Source: CBDFHC01 sp965247585
GTDB taxonomy: Bacteria; Chloroflexota; Dehalococcoidia; Lucifugimonadales; GCA-2712585
Assembly: GCA_965247585.1 (NCBI GenBank)
Contig: CBDFHC010000003.1
Location: 434,001-498,000 of the forward strand
Length of the DNA: 64,000 nucleotides
Direction: 5' to 3'
Shown: positions 25,281-36,526 of the stretch, one piece after another
How the letters are laid out: every line of letters starts with the position of its first letter
Position numbering within the stretch: the first letter of the stretch is position 1
Translations under genes and position numbers: made by a program
Notes under the pieces: generated by a model
Told to the model about the DNA's origin: nothing
The model's input: the letters and a program-made list of their open reading frames with translations, nothing else
Database searches by the model: none

Positions 25281-26264
25281 TTAGGGGCGGACGGGGCCGG
25301 CTTCTTTGAGGACGCCCCACATGATGTTTTCGGTGGAGGCGGAGGAGGTCTCTTCCATGGTGAGCCGGACCCAGTCATAGCTTTCGACCGACTCGCTGGA
25401 CCAGACGGAGGCGATGCCCCAGCCCATTTCGTCGGTGACGAGGCGGCCAAGGCTGCTGGGAGACTGGCCTTTCTTACCGAGCCAGATTTGGTATTCCTCG
25501 CCGACGGAGGAGGGCTGGAGGCCGGAAGCGATGAAGACGCCGCGACCGGTGCCTGAGTTGAACATCAGGCTGCCCTGGGCGGTGGTGTCGGCGTCGGCCT
25601 GGAGCTTGAGGACCCGGGTGCTGGGCAGGGTGAGCATGTAGATGATGGCGCGTTCCATGTTCAGCACCTGGAGGAATTCTTCGTCCTTGGTGGTGAGGTC
25701 ATCCATGCGCTCGACGAGGTATTGGCTTTGCGATAGGTCCTGGTTGCGCTGGCTGAGGAGGACAAGGTTGCTATCAGTCATTTCCGAAACTTTTTCAGCC
25801 ATCTGGCTGTTGCCGTCGCGGAGAAGGACCAGTTGCTGGGTGAGGCTTTCGTTGTCTTGCTGAAGGCCGGCCATATCCTGGGTAAGGGTGCGGTTGGTGG
25901 CTTCCAGGTCGCCGACCTTGTCTGAGGTGCGGACGGAGAAGGCGAGAACGCCGCCGAGGAGGAGGATCACGATGGTAACGGAGGCGTAGGCGAAGGCGGT
26001 GAAGACGGACAGAGGGCCGCGAGGCTGGCTCCGGGAGCGACGGGGAGGTTGGGCGGCGGCGAGCACGGCCCTAAGGACGCGGTCCGGGGGAGGACGCTGC
26101 TCGACGCTTTGGGCCAGGGCGGCGGCGACTTCCCTGAGCTCTCTAACCTGGATGGGGCACCAGGGACAGGTTTCCAGGTGCAAGTCCACCAGTTGGGTGT
26201 CCTGGGGGCCGAGGGCATCCAAGGCGTAGGGGGTGAGGAGGTCTTCTATCTGTCTACAGTCCAT
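25281..26264 (-). CDS. Anti-sigma factor, RskA-like, with zinc-finger N-terminus
   Basis: A 327-residue single-pass membrane protein. The N-terminal anti-sigma domain has the HxxxCxxC zinc motif (HLETCPWC, about residues 29-36). A transmembrane helix lies near residues 88-108, followed by a long coiled coil (residues about 115-205) and an extracytoplasmic anti-sigma-K-factor RskA C-terminal domain (GLQPSSVGEEYQIWLGKKGQ). It is 12 bp downstream of the ECF sigma gene, so it is expected to bind and release that sigma factor. The inducing signal is unknown. Confidence 0.9.
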   Translation of the reverse strand: MDCRQIEDLLTPYALDALGPQDTQLVDLHLETCPWCPIQVRELREVAAALAQSVEQRPPPDRVLRAVLAAAQPPRRSRSQPRGPLSVFTAFAYASVTIVILLLGGVLAFSVRTSDKVGDLEATNRTLTQDMAGLQQDNESLTQQLVLLRDGNSQMAEKVSEMTDSNLVLLSQRNQDLSQSQYLVERMDDLTTKDEEFLQVLNMERAIIYMLTLPSTRVLKLQADADTTAQGSLMFNSGTGRGVFIASGLQPSSVGEEYQIWLGKKGQSPSSLGRLVTDEMGWGIASVWSSESVESYDWVRLTMEETSSASTENIMWGVLKEAGPVRP

Positions 26265-26276
26265 ATTGAGTGTGGC

Positions 26277-26846
26277 CTAGATGCCGTTCTTAAATTCTGC
26301 CCGCAGTTTTTGGATGGCCAGGCGGAGGCGGGTCTTGACGGTGCCCAGAGGCTGGTCCAGCTCTTTGGCGATCTCTGACTGGGATAGGCCCTTGAAGTAG
26401 GCCATGAGGATGACCCTGCGCTGCTCCGTTGGCAGGATGTCCAGGGCTTTGACGACCTGCTGACCGTCCAGGTTGCGGTGGGCCTCGTCTTCGGTGTTGA
26501 CTGTATGAAGGGCCTCCAGGTTATGGAGGTCTTGGGCCATGCGGTCAGTGGACTCCCGGGCGCGTTTGGCGGAGCGAATGTGGTCTATAACCCGGTGGTG
26601 GGCGATGCTCATGAGCCAGCCCTTGGGGGAACCGCGTTGGGTGTTGAAGGTGGACGCTTTTTGCCAAATGGAAAAGAAAACCTCTTGGGTGATCTCTTCT
26701 GCGATGGCTTCGTCTTTTAGCATAAACCTGGCTAGCGAGAATACGGCGGTGGAGTGGCGCGTATAGAAGCACTCCAACGCGTCATGATCGACGCCGACGA
26801 TTAGGGTGAGGAGCTGATGGTCCTCAAGAGTTTCGTAATCGGGCAC
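26277..26846 (-). CDS. ECF-type RNA polymerase sigma factor (SigK-like)
   Basis: A 189-residue group 4 sigma factor. Region 2 contains EEITQEVFFSIWQKASTFN and the -10-recognising helix (KGWLMSIAHHRVIDHIRS); region 4 contains LPTEQRRVILMAYFKGLSQS and the HTH EIAKELDQPLGTVKTRL. The order sigma then membrane anti-sigma, with 12 bp between, is the usual autoregulated pair. Target promoters cannot be predicted from this window. Confidence 0.94.
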   Translation of the reverse strand: MPDYETLEDHQLLTLIVGVDHDALECFYTRHSTAVFSLARFMLKDEAIAEEITQEVFFSIWQKASTFNTQRGSPKGWLMSIAHHRVIDHIRSAKRARESTDRMAQDLHNLEALHTVNTEDEAHRNLDGQQVVKALDILPTEQRRVILMAYFKGLSQSEIAKELDQPLGTVKTRLRLAIQKLRAEFKNGI

Positions 26847-26929
26847 CTGTCCTCCTAAGGCAGGTGACGCCGATCCTCCTCTATAAAGTTAGCTACGAAG
26901 GCGGTAGCCGGTTGGATTTAGAGGAGGCG

Positions 26930-27769
26930 TCAGTTCAGCGTCGCAATGGTTTTCCATAGTGATTCTATCTCGCCTTCCACCCGTTTGGCATCTTCCGCCT
27001 GGGGTTGGAGTTTGAGGTAGGATTGAAGGTCACTGATAGCGCGGCGGAATTGGCCCATCTCTCGGAAAAGCCAGGCCCGCTCCTTGAGGTTGTTACCCTG
27101 ATGGGGGTCCACCAAGGATATTCTGTCGGCGGCGGCCAGGGCCCTGGAGTAGTCTTTGTGCTGGGCGTGGGCGCCTTTCAGGTTGGTGAGGAGCCGGATG
27201 ATGAACTGCCGGCGGGAGATGGGCTCGAAATGCGCGTCCGTTAGCTGGATGGGGCGGCCGAAGATTCCAGCCATCATGTCCTGGCAGTCCTCTGGCGACA
27301 GGACTCTGCCGCGGTGGAAGGGGTCCAGGAAGAGGGGTTGCTTCGGCGTGCCGGCGCGGAGGACGAGATGGCCGGGGAGGCCGACGGGCTCCAAGGGGAT
27401 TCCCAGCCGGTTGCCAACTTCCATGTAGATGAGGGATAGGGTGATGGGGATGCCGGTGCGGGTTTCCAGGACCCGGTTGAGGTAGGAGTTATTCGGGTTG
27501 TAGTAGTCGTCTTTGTTGCCGGAGAAGCCCTCTTTGACGCCGAGGTAGAGGGCGAGGTGCTGAAGACGGTCCGGAAGGGGCGTAGCGGGTTTCATGTCCA
27601 GGCTGGCGTCTTGAGCCAATTGGTCCAGCAGCCGCATGGAGCCGTCTATGTCCGGGGACTGGCCGTCTTCGGCGGCGATGTAGAGGGCGGCCAGGGCGAG
27701 GTCCAGGTCTTCACCAAGGCGGCCTACCATGTCCGCGAATTTTCGCCGGTAGTCAGAAGGGGTGTCCAT
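26930..27769 (-). CDS. SirB1-like transglutaminase-fold protein with TPR tail
   Basis: A 279-residue cytosolic protein of the SirB1/transglutaminase_9 family. The block GIPITLSLIYMEVGNRLGIP (about residues 105-124) followed by LPGHLVLRAG is diagnostic, and FLDPFHRGRVLSPEDCQ follows. The C-terminal 90 residues form TPR-like helices (AWLFREMGQFRRAISDLQSY). Family members lack a proven enzymatic role; the Cys of a classical transglutaminase triad is absent, with Pro-Ile-Thr at that place. It is next to the sigma/anti-sigma pair, but 83 bp upstream sequence separates them. Confidence 0.85.
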   Translation of the reverse strand: MDTPSDYRRKFADMVGRLGEDLDLALAALYIAAEDGQSPDIDGSMRLLDQLAQDASLDMKPATPLPDRLQHLALYLGVKEGFSGNKDDYYNPNNSYLNRVLETRTGIPITLSLIYMEVGNRLGIPLEPVGLPGHLVLRAGTPKQPLFLDPFHRGRVLSPEDCQDMMAGIFGRPIQLTDAHFEPISRRQFIIRLLTNLKGAHAQHKDYSRALAAADRISLVDPHQGNNLKERAWLFREMGQFRRAISDLQSYLKLQPQAEDAKRVEGEIESLWKTIATLN

Positions 27770-28019
27770 GGGGCAGAGGCACTCCGAAATGGAGGATTAA
27801 CATTAACATTACATTGTGGGATTAGGGGGGTCAAATTAGGGGTGGGGATGTCTCCAGGTGCTTGTGGGGGCGATTCTTGTTATGAAGGGAGCACGATCAA
27901 AGCGTGGGGGTTGATACCGGCGCTACCAGGGATGGAAGATTTCGGATTGGGAGGTTCTACTTGTGTGGAGGATGAATTATTTCGGCGCCGATCAGCCAGG
28001 GTGAAGGTTGGCTGGTCCT

Positions 28020-28150
28020 AAGGGCCCCAATTCAGAGGTTGGTGGTTCCCACCCACCCGCCCAGGAAGGTTTTAATAAGTTTTTCTGAGGGACGCGCTCA
28101 GACTCCCGGCAGCCACCACCCAGGTTCTCTGCACTCTCCTGTGTGGTTGG
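28020..28150 (+). repeat. Family A copy
   Basis: Full copy with TGAGGGACGCGCTCA hairpin (two changes). The rest of 27770-28236 has no gene; it is AT-richer near 27800. Confidence 0.85.
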
Positions 28151-28236
28151 TGGTGGATGTGCACGGGAGATGGCTATTCAAAGGCCGGTATGTCCTATTT
28201 CCGAGGCAAGAACTGAAGACCACAGGTTGGTGTGGG

Positions 28237-29532
28237 TTATGGGGAAGGTTGGGCGTGGGCGGGCTGGGTGGCGGAGGAGGTGGAGTGTTCCAGGATGACC
28301 TGGAGGTAGTCTGCGAGAAGGCGGGGCATGAGGAAGCGTTGACGGACGCTGTCTCTGGCGGCGGCGCCGAGGGTCTGGCCCAGGGCAGGGGTTTGGAGAA
28401 TCTGAACGATGCGGCTGGCGCACTGGTGGACGTTATCCACCAGGAAGCCGTTCTCGCCGTCCTGGATCTGGGCGCGGATGCCGCCGACGTTACCGCCGAT
28501 GACGGGGCGCCCTTTCCACATGGCCTCGGTGACGGTGAGGCCAAAGCCTTCACGGGTGGACTTTTGGAGGATGACGTTGGAGGCGGTCTGGAAGGCGTTG
28601 ACAACGCGGTCCACCCTTTCCAGGGGGATGTGAGGGTCCGTAAAGAGGTGGATGTCCGGGTCTGAGCCGGCGTATGTGGAGACGTCGTCAAAGATGCGTT
28701 TTCCTTCGGGGTCGTCGGCGGCGTGGGAGGCGCCCAGGTAGGCGAGCTGGAGGTCAGGGACGGCCTTTTTCGCCTCATTGTAGGCATCAATGACGCCCCT
28801 GGGGTCTTTCCAAGGGTCAAAGCGGGAGACCTGGGTGAGCAGGGGCCGGTGGGGGTCTAGGCCCATGCTGGAGACGGAGTTTTGGGCGTCTTTGAGCTTC
28901 ATTGGCTGGTTTTTGACGCTGAGGGGGTCTATGGCGGGAGGGATGACGTGTACGGGCTTGTCTTCCAGGTCAGGGGGGACGTAGACGGCCATGGAGAAGA
29001 CCAGGGCGTCAGCCAGGCGAATGAAGGGGAGAACGGATTCCAGCATCTCCAGGTTGGGGGTTGAGAGATCGATATGGCAGACCCAGATGGTCAGTGGCCG
29101 GATTTGTGGCGGTACGAGGGAGAGGAAGGGGAGGAGCTGAGGGTCATGGAGGACCCAGGCATCGGCGGACAGGGGGGAGAAGTCCAGGTCTTTGGCCAGG
29201 CCGCCGTAACCGGTGTAGATGCCTCGCTCGCCAGGGGTGAGGTTTCCGGGGGCGCCTTGAAGGAGGTTGTGGATTTTTTTGGTGACGTCAAAGAAGTTCT
29301 TGGGTGGGGTGATGACCATCCATTCGGTGTCGATGCCGAGGCCGCGGGAAAGGGGTACCAGGGAGCGGAGGATTTCGGCCACACCGCCGCCCACGGCGGT
29401 GCTGTTGATGTGAAGTACGCGGGCGCCGTTAAGCTTGCTGGCAGTAGATTGGACGCTCTGGGAAAGCTGGGGGTCAAGGACTTTGGCGTAGGGCTTGAAG
29501 GGCTGGGTGGGAAGGTCTACGGCGTGGAACAA
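28237..29532 (-). CDS. treT: GT4 glycosyltransferase, TreT-like trehalose synthase
   Basis: A 431-residue GT-B glycosyltransferase. The N-terminal block VLHINSTAVGGGVAEILRSL and later GLDPHRPLLTQVSRFDPWKD, STREGFGLTVTEAMWKGRPV and VGGIRAQIQDGENGFLV match TreT, which joins NDP-glucose and glucose to make trehalose (reversible in some archaea). The donor and acceptor cannot be confirmed from sequence. A trehalose-6-phosphate-synthase-like gene lies 2.7 kb upstream on the same strand, so both may serve compatible-solute synthesis. A promoter is at 29594-29621. The C-terminal tail is short and Ser/Pro-rich. Confidence 0.85.
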   Translation of the reverse strand: MFHAVDLPTQPFKPYAKVLDPQLSQSVQSTASKLNGARVLHINSTAVGGGVAEILRSLVPLSRGLGIDTEWMVITPPKNFFDVTKKIHNLLQGAPGNLTPGERGIYTGYGGLAKDLDFSPLSADAWVLHDPQLLPFLSLVPPQIRPLTIWVCHIDLSTPNLEMLESVLPFIRLADALVFSMAVYVPPDLEDKPVHVIPPAIDPLSVKNQPMKLKDAQNSVSSMGLDPHRPLLTQVSRFDPWKDPRGVIDAYNEAKKAVPDLQLAYLGASHAADDPEGKRIFDDVSTYAGSDPDIHLFTDPHIPLERVDRVVNAFQTASNVILQKSTREGFGLTVTEAMWKGRPVIGGNVGGIRAQIQDGENGFLVDNVHQCASRIVQILQTPALGQTLGAAARDSVRQRFLMPRLLADYLQVILEHSTSSATQPAHAQPSP

Positions 29533-29593
29533 GGTTTTAACTCCCTTTAACTGGGCTGACAGAGGCGGAGACTTAAGATTATGGAATTCGAAT

Positions 29594-29621
29594 TGTATAG
29601 ACCGCCTCTGAGGTATTTCAA
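29594..29621 (-). promoter_or_regulatory. Promoter candidate for treT with flanking inverted repeat
   Basis: On the minus strand TTGAAA (29621-29616) and TATACA (29599-29594) are 16 bases apart. A 9-bp inverted repeat CAGAGGCGG/CCGCCTCTG brackets the -10 region (29560-29568 and 29602-29610), a possible operator. Confidence 0.45.
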
Positions 29622-29879
29622 CGCGTACGGTGGTGAAAAAACCAGTGAATTGGCGGATGTCCAGGGATGAGGGGCCGATTACGGCACATTGGGCGCCGCC
29701 GGGGAGGGTGGGGAGGGGGTAGCGGCGGGAGAATTAGGGCTTAGAAGAGCTAGATTAAGCGTAGCACCGCGGCTAGGGTTGGGTGGACGGGGTGAACCTC
29801 CCAGATCCTCCAGTGAATGCCCATTGGTATGAGGGTTGAAGGCAATTAGCCGGTCCCATGGGTGTTGTTGCCGCAGGGG

Positions 29880-30285
29880 ACTGAAAATCGAAGGTTGGTG
29901 ATTCCCACCATCCCGCCCAGGAGGGTTTTAAGAAGTTTTTCTGAGGGTCGCCCTCAGACCCCCGGCAGCCACCACCCAGGTTCTCTGCACTCTCCTGTGT
30001 GGCGGTGTTGATTGTGCACAGGAAGCACCCTTTGAATTGCCGGGTTGGCCTGTTGCCCAGGGAATCAGCTATTGAGATGGTGTGGCCGCATCAAAGGGTT
30101 GCGAATCACGGGTTGGCGGTGCCCACCATCCCGCCCAGGAAGGTTTTTAAAACGATTTTCTGAGGTACACCCTCAGACTCCCGGCAGCCACCACCCAGGT
30201 TCTCTGCACTCTCCTTTTAGGTCGGTATGAGGTCGTCCTTCGTGGGTGTCAGGATGAGCGGGTATGAGAGGGCCGATGTTTCTGA
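29880..30285 (+). repeat. Two family A copies and a B fragment
   Basis: A copies lie at about 29885-30000 and 30010-30218, the second with the full 5' extension (GATTGTGCACAGGAAGCACC and CCCAGGGAATCAGC). A degenerate B fragment follows (CGTCCTTCGTGGGTGTCAGG). Confidence 0.85.
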
Positions 30286-30318
30286 TTTCGGGGGTAGGGG
30301 CACCAGGGGAGGATTGGG

Positions 30319-31214
30319 TTAGATGGTGAGTGTGAGTTGGCCGAAGCGCCGGGGGGGGAGGGCGTCGCGGCGCCAGTTTTCGGGGATGTGGTAGCTGGCT
30401 TGGAGTCGCTGGACCCGGAGGCCGAGGGTGCGCTGTAGCTTTTGGGGGGCGTAGGCGCCGGGGTAGAGGCTCTGGTAGGCGCCGACAAGCTCTGGATAAG
30501 AGTCTTTAAGAAAGCTCATGAAGTGGTCCTTGGTGCCCTCTTTCAGGTAGAGGACGCTGGCGCCGAGGAACTCTGCGCCGTGTTCCGAGGCGGCCCTGGC
30601 AACCTGCTCCAGACCGGCGGGGTCGTCGGTTATTCCGGGACCAAGGGTGACATTAGGACCCCGGCGGGAACGCCTCGGGAGACGAGGGTTTCCATGGCCT
30701 GAAGTCGCTTAAGGGGAGGTGGAGTGCCGGGTTCAAGCCTTCGCCAGAGGTCCTGGTTGAGGGTGGTGACGCTGAAGCAGACGACGCAGCCGGCGGTGCG
30801 GGCGAGGTCTGACAGGACATCGACGTCCCGGACGGCCATGGTGCCTTTGGTGACCAGGGTGACGGGGGTGTAGAAGTCGCAAAGGGCTTGGAGGCAGCGG
30901 CGGGTGAGGCGGTATTTGCCTTCGATGGGCTGGTAGGGGTCTGTGGCGGTGCCGATGGCCACGGTATGCTGGCGCCAGTTGGGGCGGGAGAGCTCTTTTC
31001 TAAGCAATTCCGGGAGGTTGGTTTTTACGATGATGATGCCGGTGAAGTCCTGGCCAGCGCCGAGGTCATAGAGGGCGTGGTAGCGGCGGGCGAAGCAGTA
31101 GTGGCAGCCGTGGACGCAGCCGCGGTAGGGGTTGAGGGACCATTGGAAGTCCATGTTGTCGACGCGGTTGAGGGCGGAGCAGGCTTGGATTTCTTCGTAG
31201 ATTGGTCGTTGCAT
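30319..31214 (-). pseudogene. Radical SAM SplB-like protein, one-base frameshift
   Basis: The first frame (31214-30630) has the radical SAM cluster motif CVHGCHYC at about residues 33-40, then the barrel (GTATDPYQPIEGKYRLTRRC). At about 30628-30642, within a CCCGG run, the frame stops, and a shifted frame continues with the expected rest (GITDDPAGLEQVARAASEHG, then KDHFMSFLKDSYPELVGAYQ) to a stop at 30319. A single missing base explains it. The intact protein of about 298 residues would belong to the COG1533/Rv2578c group, relatives of spore photolyase whose substrate is unknown. Either a recent pseudogene or an assembly error. Confidence 0.75.
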
Positions 31215-31319
31215 GTGGCACCGTAAAAGAACGTATGTTCGCTAGGATATGGGCGCAGGCCCGGCGTGTCAAGGAGTGGGGGGTGGTTAAGGGTGAGGGA
31301 GCCTGAGGCGATGATGGGT

Positions 31320-32225
31320 ATTGTTTTGGAGGGAATCAGCCATGGAGATGGCGTGGCCGCATCAAAGGCCTGCGAATCACGGGTTGGTGGTTCCCACCAT
31401 CCCGCCCAGGAAGGTTTTTAAAACGATTTTCTGAGGGACACCCTCAGACTCCCGGCAGCCACCACCCAGGTTCCCTGCACTCTCCTGTGTGGCGGTGTCG
31501 ATTGTGCACAGGAAGCACCCTTTGAATTGCCGGGTTGGGCTGTTGCCCAGGGAATCAGCCATGGAGATGGCGTGGCCGCCACAAAGGATTGCGAATCACG
31601 GGTTGGTGGTGCCTACCATCCCGCCCAGGAAGGTTTTTAAAACGATTTTCTGAGGGACACCCTCAGGCTCCCGGCAGCCACCACCCAGGTTCCCTGCACT
31701 CTCCTGTGTGGCGGTGTCGATTGTGCACAGGAAGCACCCTTTGAATTGCCGGGTTGGGCTGTTGCCCAGGGAATCAGCCATGGAGATGGCGTGGCCGCCA
31801 CAAAGGGTTGCGAATCACGGGCTGGTGGTTCCCACCATCCCGCCCAGGAAGGTCTAAAAAACGATTTTCTGAGGGACACCCGCAGACTCCCGGCAGCCAC
31901 CACCTGGGTTCCCTGCACTCTCCTGTTTGGCCCGGTGTCGATTGTGCACATGAAGCACCCTTTGAATTGCCGGGTTGGGCTATTGCCCAGGCAATCAGCT
32001 ATGGAGATGGTGGGGCCGTCACAAAGGGTTGCGAATCGAAGGTTGGTGGTGCCCACCATCCCGCCCAGGAAGGTCTTAAAAACGATTTCTGAGAGACACC
32101 CTCAGACTCCCGGCAGCCACCACCTAGGTTCCCTGCACTCTCCTGTGTGGCGGTATTGGCTCGTCCTTCGTGGGTGTCAGGATGAGCGGGTTGGAGGCGT
32201 GGGAGGCTTATTTTCATAGGAATGA
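31320..32225 (+). repeat. Tandem array of four family A copies plus a B fragment
   Basis: Units repeat with a period of about 219-221 bp; the landmark GATTGTGCACA occurs at 31500, 31719 and 31940. Each unit holds the 5' extension (CCGGGTTGGGCTGTTGCCCA, itself a palindrome) and the three core hairpins. A B fragment (TCGTCCTTCGTGGGTGTCAG) closes the array at about 32160-32200. Confidence 0.9.
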
Positions 32226-32266
32226 CATGGTGGCAAACGGGCGGAACGAGGCGGCGGGGAAGGGGG

Positions 32267-33784
32267 TTAGACGAGGTCTGCCAGGTCTTCGATCTGACGG
32301 CAGATCCAGTGGCTGATGTCTTCGCGGCGGATGCTTTCGATGAGATCGCCGGAGCGGCGCTTGCGCTCTTCGGGGCTCATGGTGAGGGCCTGGTACATGG
32401 CTTGCATGGTGCCTTCGATGTCGGCGGGGGCGACGCTGAGGGCGGAGTGGCTAAGCTGGCGGTGGGCGCCGGTGGTTTCAGAAAGGATGAGGACGCCGTC
32501 TTTGGTGTTGACGACGGGGCCTTCCTTGGCCACCAGGTTCATGCCGTCGATCACGGCGTTGACCAGGAGGACGTCATAAATTTTCATGCCGGCGATGGCC
32601 TGGGTGTAGTTGTTTTCGAAGTAGGGACGGATGGGTTGCCATTCTGGGGTGGCGAAGGAGGTGTTGATTTCGTCAATTACCCGCTGTACCTCTTCCATGT
32701 ACCGCTGGTACTGGCGGATGTGGGCCCTGGAGGGGACGAGGAAGGCGAGGAAGGTGACGTTGCCGCGGATCTCCGGGTAGCGGGAGAGGAGGAGGCCGAA
32801 GGAGCGGAAGCCGCGGACGATGTTTTTGCTGGGCTCAGCGCGGTCTACGCGGATGATGGCCTTTTCATGGATCTCTGAGCGGAGTTGGCGCTCGTTTTCC
32901 AGGGCGCGGCTGGAGTTGGCGATACGGGAGATCTCTTCCACATTGATGGAGATGGGGTACGCTTTTACCTGGGAGCGGCGCTGGCCCAGGGAGACGGTGT
33001 GGTTGTTGTGGTCCACCTGGCAGTCTGGGACGAAGTCTTCACAGGCGTCCAGGAAGTTGCGGACGTCAGTTATGGACTGGAAGCCGACGATATCGGCGGC
33101 GAGGAGGCTGCGGCAGATGGCGGTGCGCATGAACTTGGGCAGGAGCATCCAGTATCTTGGGGCGGGCCAGGGGATGTGGGTGAAGTGCTGGATGATGGCG
33201 CCGGGGACCTTATCTCTGACCATGCCGGGGGTGAGATAGAGGTGGTAGTCATGGGTCATGACCAGGGGAGGGACATTGGAGGTAAGGGCTTCTTGCACCA
33301 CGGCGTCGGCGAAGGCTTGGTTAACGGTAACGTAGCCTTCGTTCCAGGCGTCGTGGACATTGCCGTCGACGAAGGGGTTGTAGGGGGAGTTCCACATGTA
33401 GTGCTGGAGGAACCAGAGGAGGGGGTTGCAGAGGACGTTGTAATATTTATGGTAGACGCGGCGAGGGGTGGAGACGTAGCGGACGCTAGTTTTTTGGCCG
33501 GGGAGGGTGGAAGGGATTTTGACGCCGGGCTGCTGCTCTACGACGCGGCGGTCGCCTTCGCCCATGGCGCTGGCGACCCAGGTGAATTCCAGCGATTGGG
33601 TGAGGGAGTTGAGGGCGGTAACGACGCCGCCGCTGCCGCGGCGGGCCTGGATGCGGCCGTCAGGGGCGACCTGATGTTCAACGGGTCCCCGATTGCTAAC
33701 AAGAATCAGGGGTCGTTTAGAGAGGACCGACTGTGTAAGATCCCGTAACCGCGACCATTGAGCGGATTCTGTGCCTGTGTCCAT
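32267..33784 (-). CDS. otsA: GT20 trehalose-6-phosphate synthase-like glycosyltransferase
   Basis: A 505-residue GT20 protein. Family blocks visible: LILVSNRGPVEHQ, GSGGVVTALNSL, THDYHLYLTPGMVRDKVPGA, HIPWPAPRYWMLLP, RVDRAEPSKNIVRGF, and the C-terminal DGMNLVAKEGPVVN, then GVLILSETTGAHRQL. OtsA makes trehalose-6-phosphate from UDP-glucose and glucose-6-phosphate; related GT20 enzymes make glucosylglycerol phosphate or valienol derivatives, so the exact acceptor is not certain. No OtsB-type phosphatase is fused or adjacent. The neighbouring TreT-like gene suggests trehalose metabolism. Confidence 0.85.
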   Translation of the reverse strand: MDTGTESAQWSRLRDLTQSVLSKRPLILVSNRGPVEHQVAPDGRIQARRGSGGVVTALNSLTQSLEFTWVASAMGEGDRRVVEQQPGVKIPSTLPGQKTSVRYVSTPRRVYHKYYNVLCNPLLWFLQHYMWNSPYNPFVDGNVHDAWNEGYVTVNQAFADAVVQEALTSNVPPLVMTHDYHLYLTPGMVRDKVPGAIIQHFTHIPWPAPRYWMLLPKFMRTAICRSLLAADIVGFQSITDVRNFLDACEDFVPDCQVDHNNHTVSLGQRRSQVKAYPISINVEEISRIANSSRALENERQLRSEIHEKAIIRVDRAEPSKNIVRGFRSFGLLLSRYPEIRGNVTFLAFLVPSRAHIRQYQRYMEEVQRVIDEINTSFATPEWQPIRPYFENNYTQAIAGMKIYDVLLVNAVIDGMNLVAKEGPVVNTKDGVLILSETTGAHRQLSHSALSVAPADIEGTMQAMYQALTMSPEERKRRSGDLIESIRREDISHWICRQIEDLADLV

Positions 33785-33974
33785 TACGCCCCGCGGATGG
33801 CAGCGTTACCGTGACTTTGTGGCCTGGACGTGTTCTTGAGGATACTAACCGTTATGGGCGGGCCACGAGGGCCAACTTCAGGGCGAAGGTAGCATCTCCC
33901 ATATACCTTGTCAAGCAAGCTAGTGGAGGGTGGCAAGCAGGCGCAGATGGGCGGATTTCCGGGGTGAATCAGTG

Positions 33975-34685
33975 ATGGGGACGGGTATAGCCACCCCGAA
34001 GGATTGAAAATCAGTGGTTGGTGGGCATCACCCACTCCCGATTCACTCCGATCTTCGGGTCCTGCGGCCTTTGGCCGCAAGGAGTTAATTTTGAGGGTGT
34101 GTTTCAAATGCGATGTTTCTATTTCCCAGGGGATCGCACATGCCGGTTGCGACGGGCGCCACCGGGGATGAAAGTGTGCAACGGACGAGGACACACTCTC
34201 CCCAACCCGGCCCAGATTCCTCGATCCTGACGGGCGGACTCGGAATGACATGGTAGTGGACGTGGACTTGTCGACACTAATGGAACAGACTGCATAACAT
34301 GAGGGAGGGTTGACTGGCGAAGGGGATTGCCGCGACAAAGGGCTATAATTCGGAGGTTGGTGGCGCCCAGCCGCCCGCTCCGGAGGGTTTTACGAGTTTT
34401 TCTGAGGGATACCCTCAGACTCCCGGCAGCCACCACCTGGGCTCCCTGCACTTTTCTGTGCGGTTGGTGCTGATTGAGCGCTAGGAGCGCCTTTGCGAAG
34501 GGAGGCGAGCAGCTATTTTGGAGGCAATTGCACATGCCGGTTACGATGGGCGCCGCCAGGAATGAAAAAGAGTTGCTCTGGCGTATCAGGTTCTTCGGAC
34601 AGACGGCATGCGGAACGGGCTCGTCCTTCTGAGAGCCTCAGGATGAGCGGGTTGGAGGCGCAGGTTCGGTTTTATTATTGAGGCA
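33975..34685 (+). repeat. Variant A copy, full A copy and B fragment
   Basis: The variant at 33995-34105 keeps GGTTGGTGGGCATCACCCAC but replaces the rest with CGATTCACTCCGATCTTCGG and a GCGGCCTTTGGCCGC palindrome; a sister lies at 60240-60345. A full A copy is at 34340-34460 and a B fragment at 34615-34665. No gene is supported in 33785-34700. Confidence 0.75.
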
Positions 34686-34715
34686 ATGAAAAGGAAGCTG
34701 GGAGGGTAGCGCGGG

Positions 34716-34744
34716 TTGACAGTAAAGGGGAGGGAATCTATAAT
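34716..34744 (+). promoter_or_regulatory. Perfect consensus promoter of the 16S rRNA gene
   Basis: TTGACA (34716-34721), a 17-base spacer and TATAAT (34739-34744): both hexamers match the sigma-70 consensus exactly, as expected for a heavily transcribed rRNA gene. Confidence 0.85.
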
Positions 34745-34750
34745 GCCATC

Positions 34751-34772
34751 GAGCCTCGCCCCCGAGGCTTTT
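34751..34772 (+). promoter_or_regulatory. Leader hairpin with T run
   Basis: AGCCTCG (34752-34758) pairs with CGAGGCT (34763-34769), followed by TTTT. It sits between the promoter and the 16S gene, so it resembles a weak terminator or antitermination element in the rRNA leader. Confidence 0.45.
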
Positions 34773-34783
34773 GGTATCCTGCA

Positions 34784-34810
34784 CCTTAACAATTGGATAG
34801 TGGAAGGAAG
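34784..34810 (+). other. 5' strand of the pre-16S processing stem
   Basis: CCTTAAC (34784-34790) and GGATAGTGGAAGGAAG (34795-34810) are complementary to 36508-36514 and 36488-36503. Together they enclose the whole 16S gene in a long duplex, the classical RNase III processing stem. Confidence 0.8.
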
Positions 34811-34821
34811 TAAAAGGTAAT

Positions 34822-36343
<1,522 letters not shown>

Positions 36344-36487
36344 GGGAGAAGAGTCCTTCTTAACGGAAGTACCAGCTCCTAGGTCGTACGGCGGGTGCTC
36401 TGATACCGATACCTAGTCGAGCCAGGCTCCTAGGTTGAGGAGCAGAGCCCTGAGAAAGCCCGTCGCGGTAAACATTCGGAAAAAATT

Positions 36488-36514
36488 CTTCCTTCCACTA
36501 TCCAGAGGTTAAGG
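36488..36514 (+). other. 3' strand of the pre-16S processing stem
   Basis: CTTCCTTCCACTATCC (36488-36503) and GTTAAGG (36508-36514) pair with 34784-34810. The 145 nt between the mature 3' end and this stem contain several small hairpins but no tRNA. Confidence 0.8.
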
Positions 36515-36526
36515 TGTTCGTATTAG

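Noticed and set aside
31320..32225. Regular repeats with spacing of about 220 bp considered as a CRISPR array.
   Set aside because: Units are over 100 bp, the intervals are also conserved, no cas genes are present, and unit size is far outside the CRISPR range.
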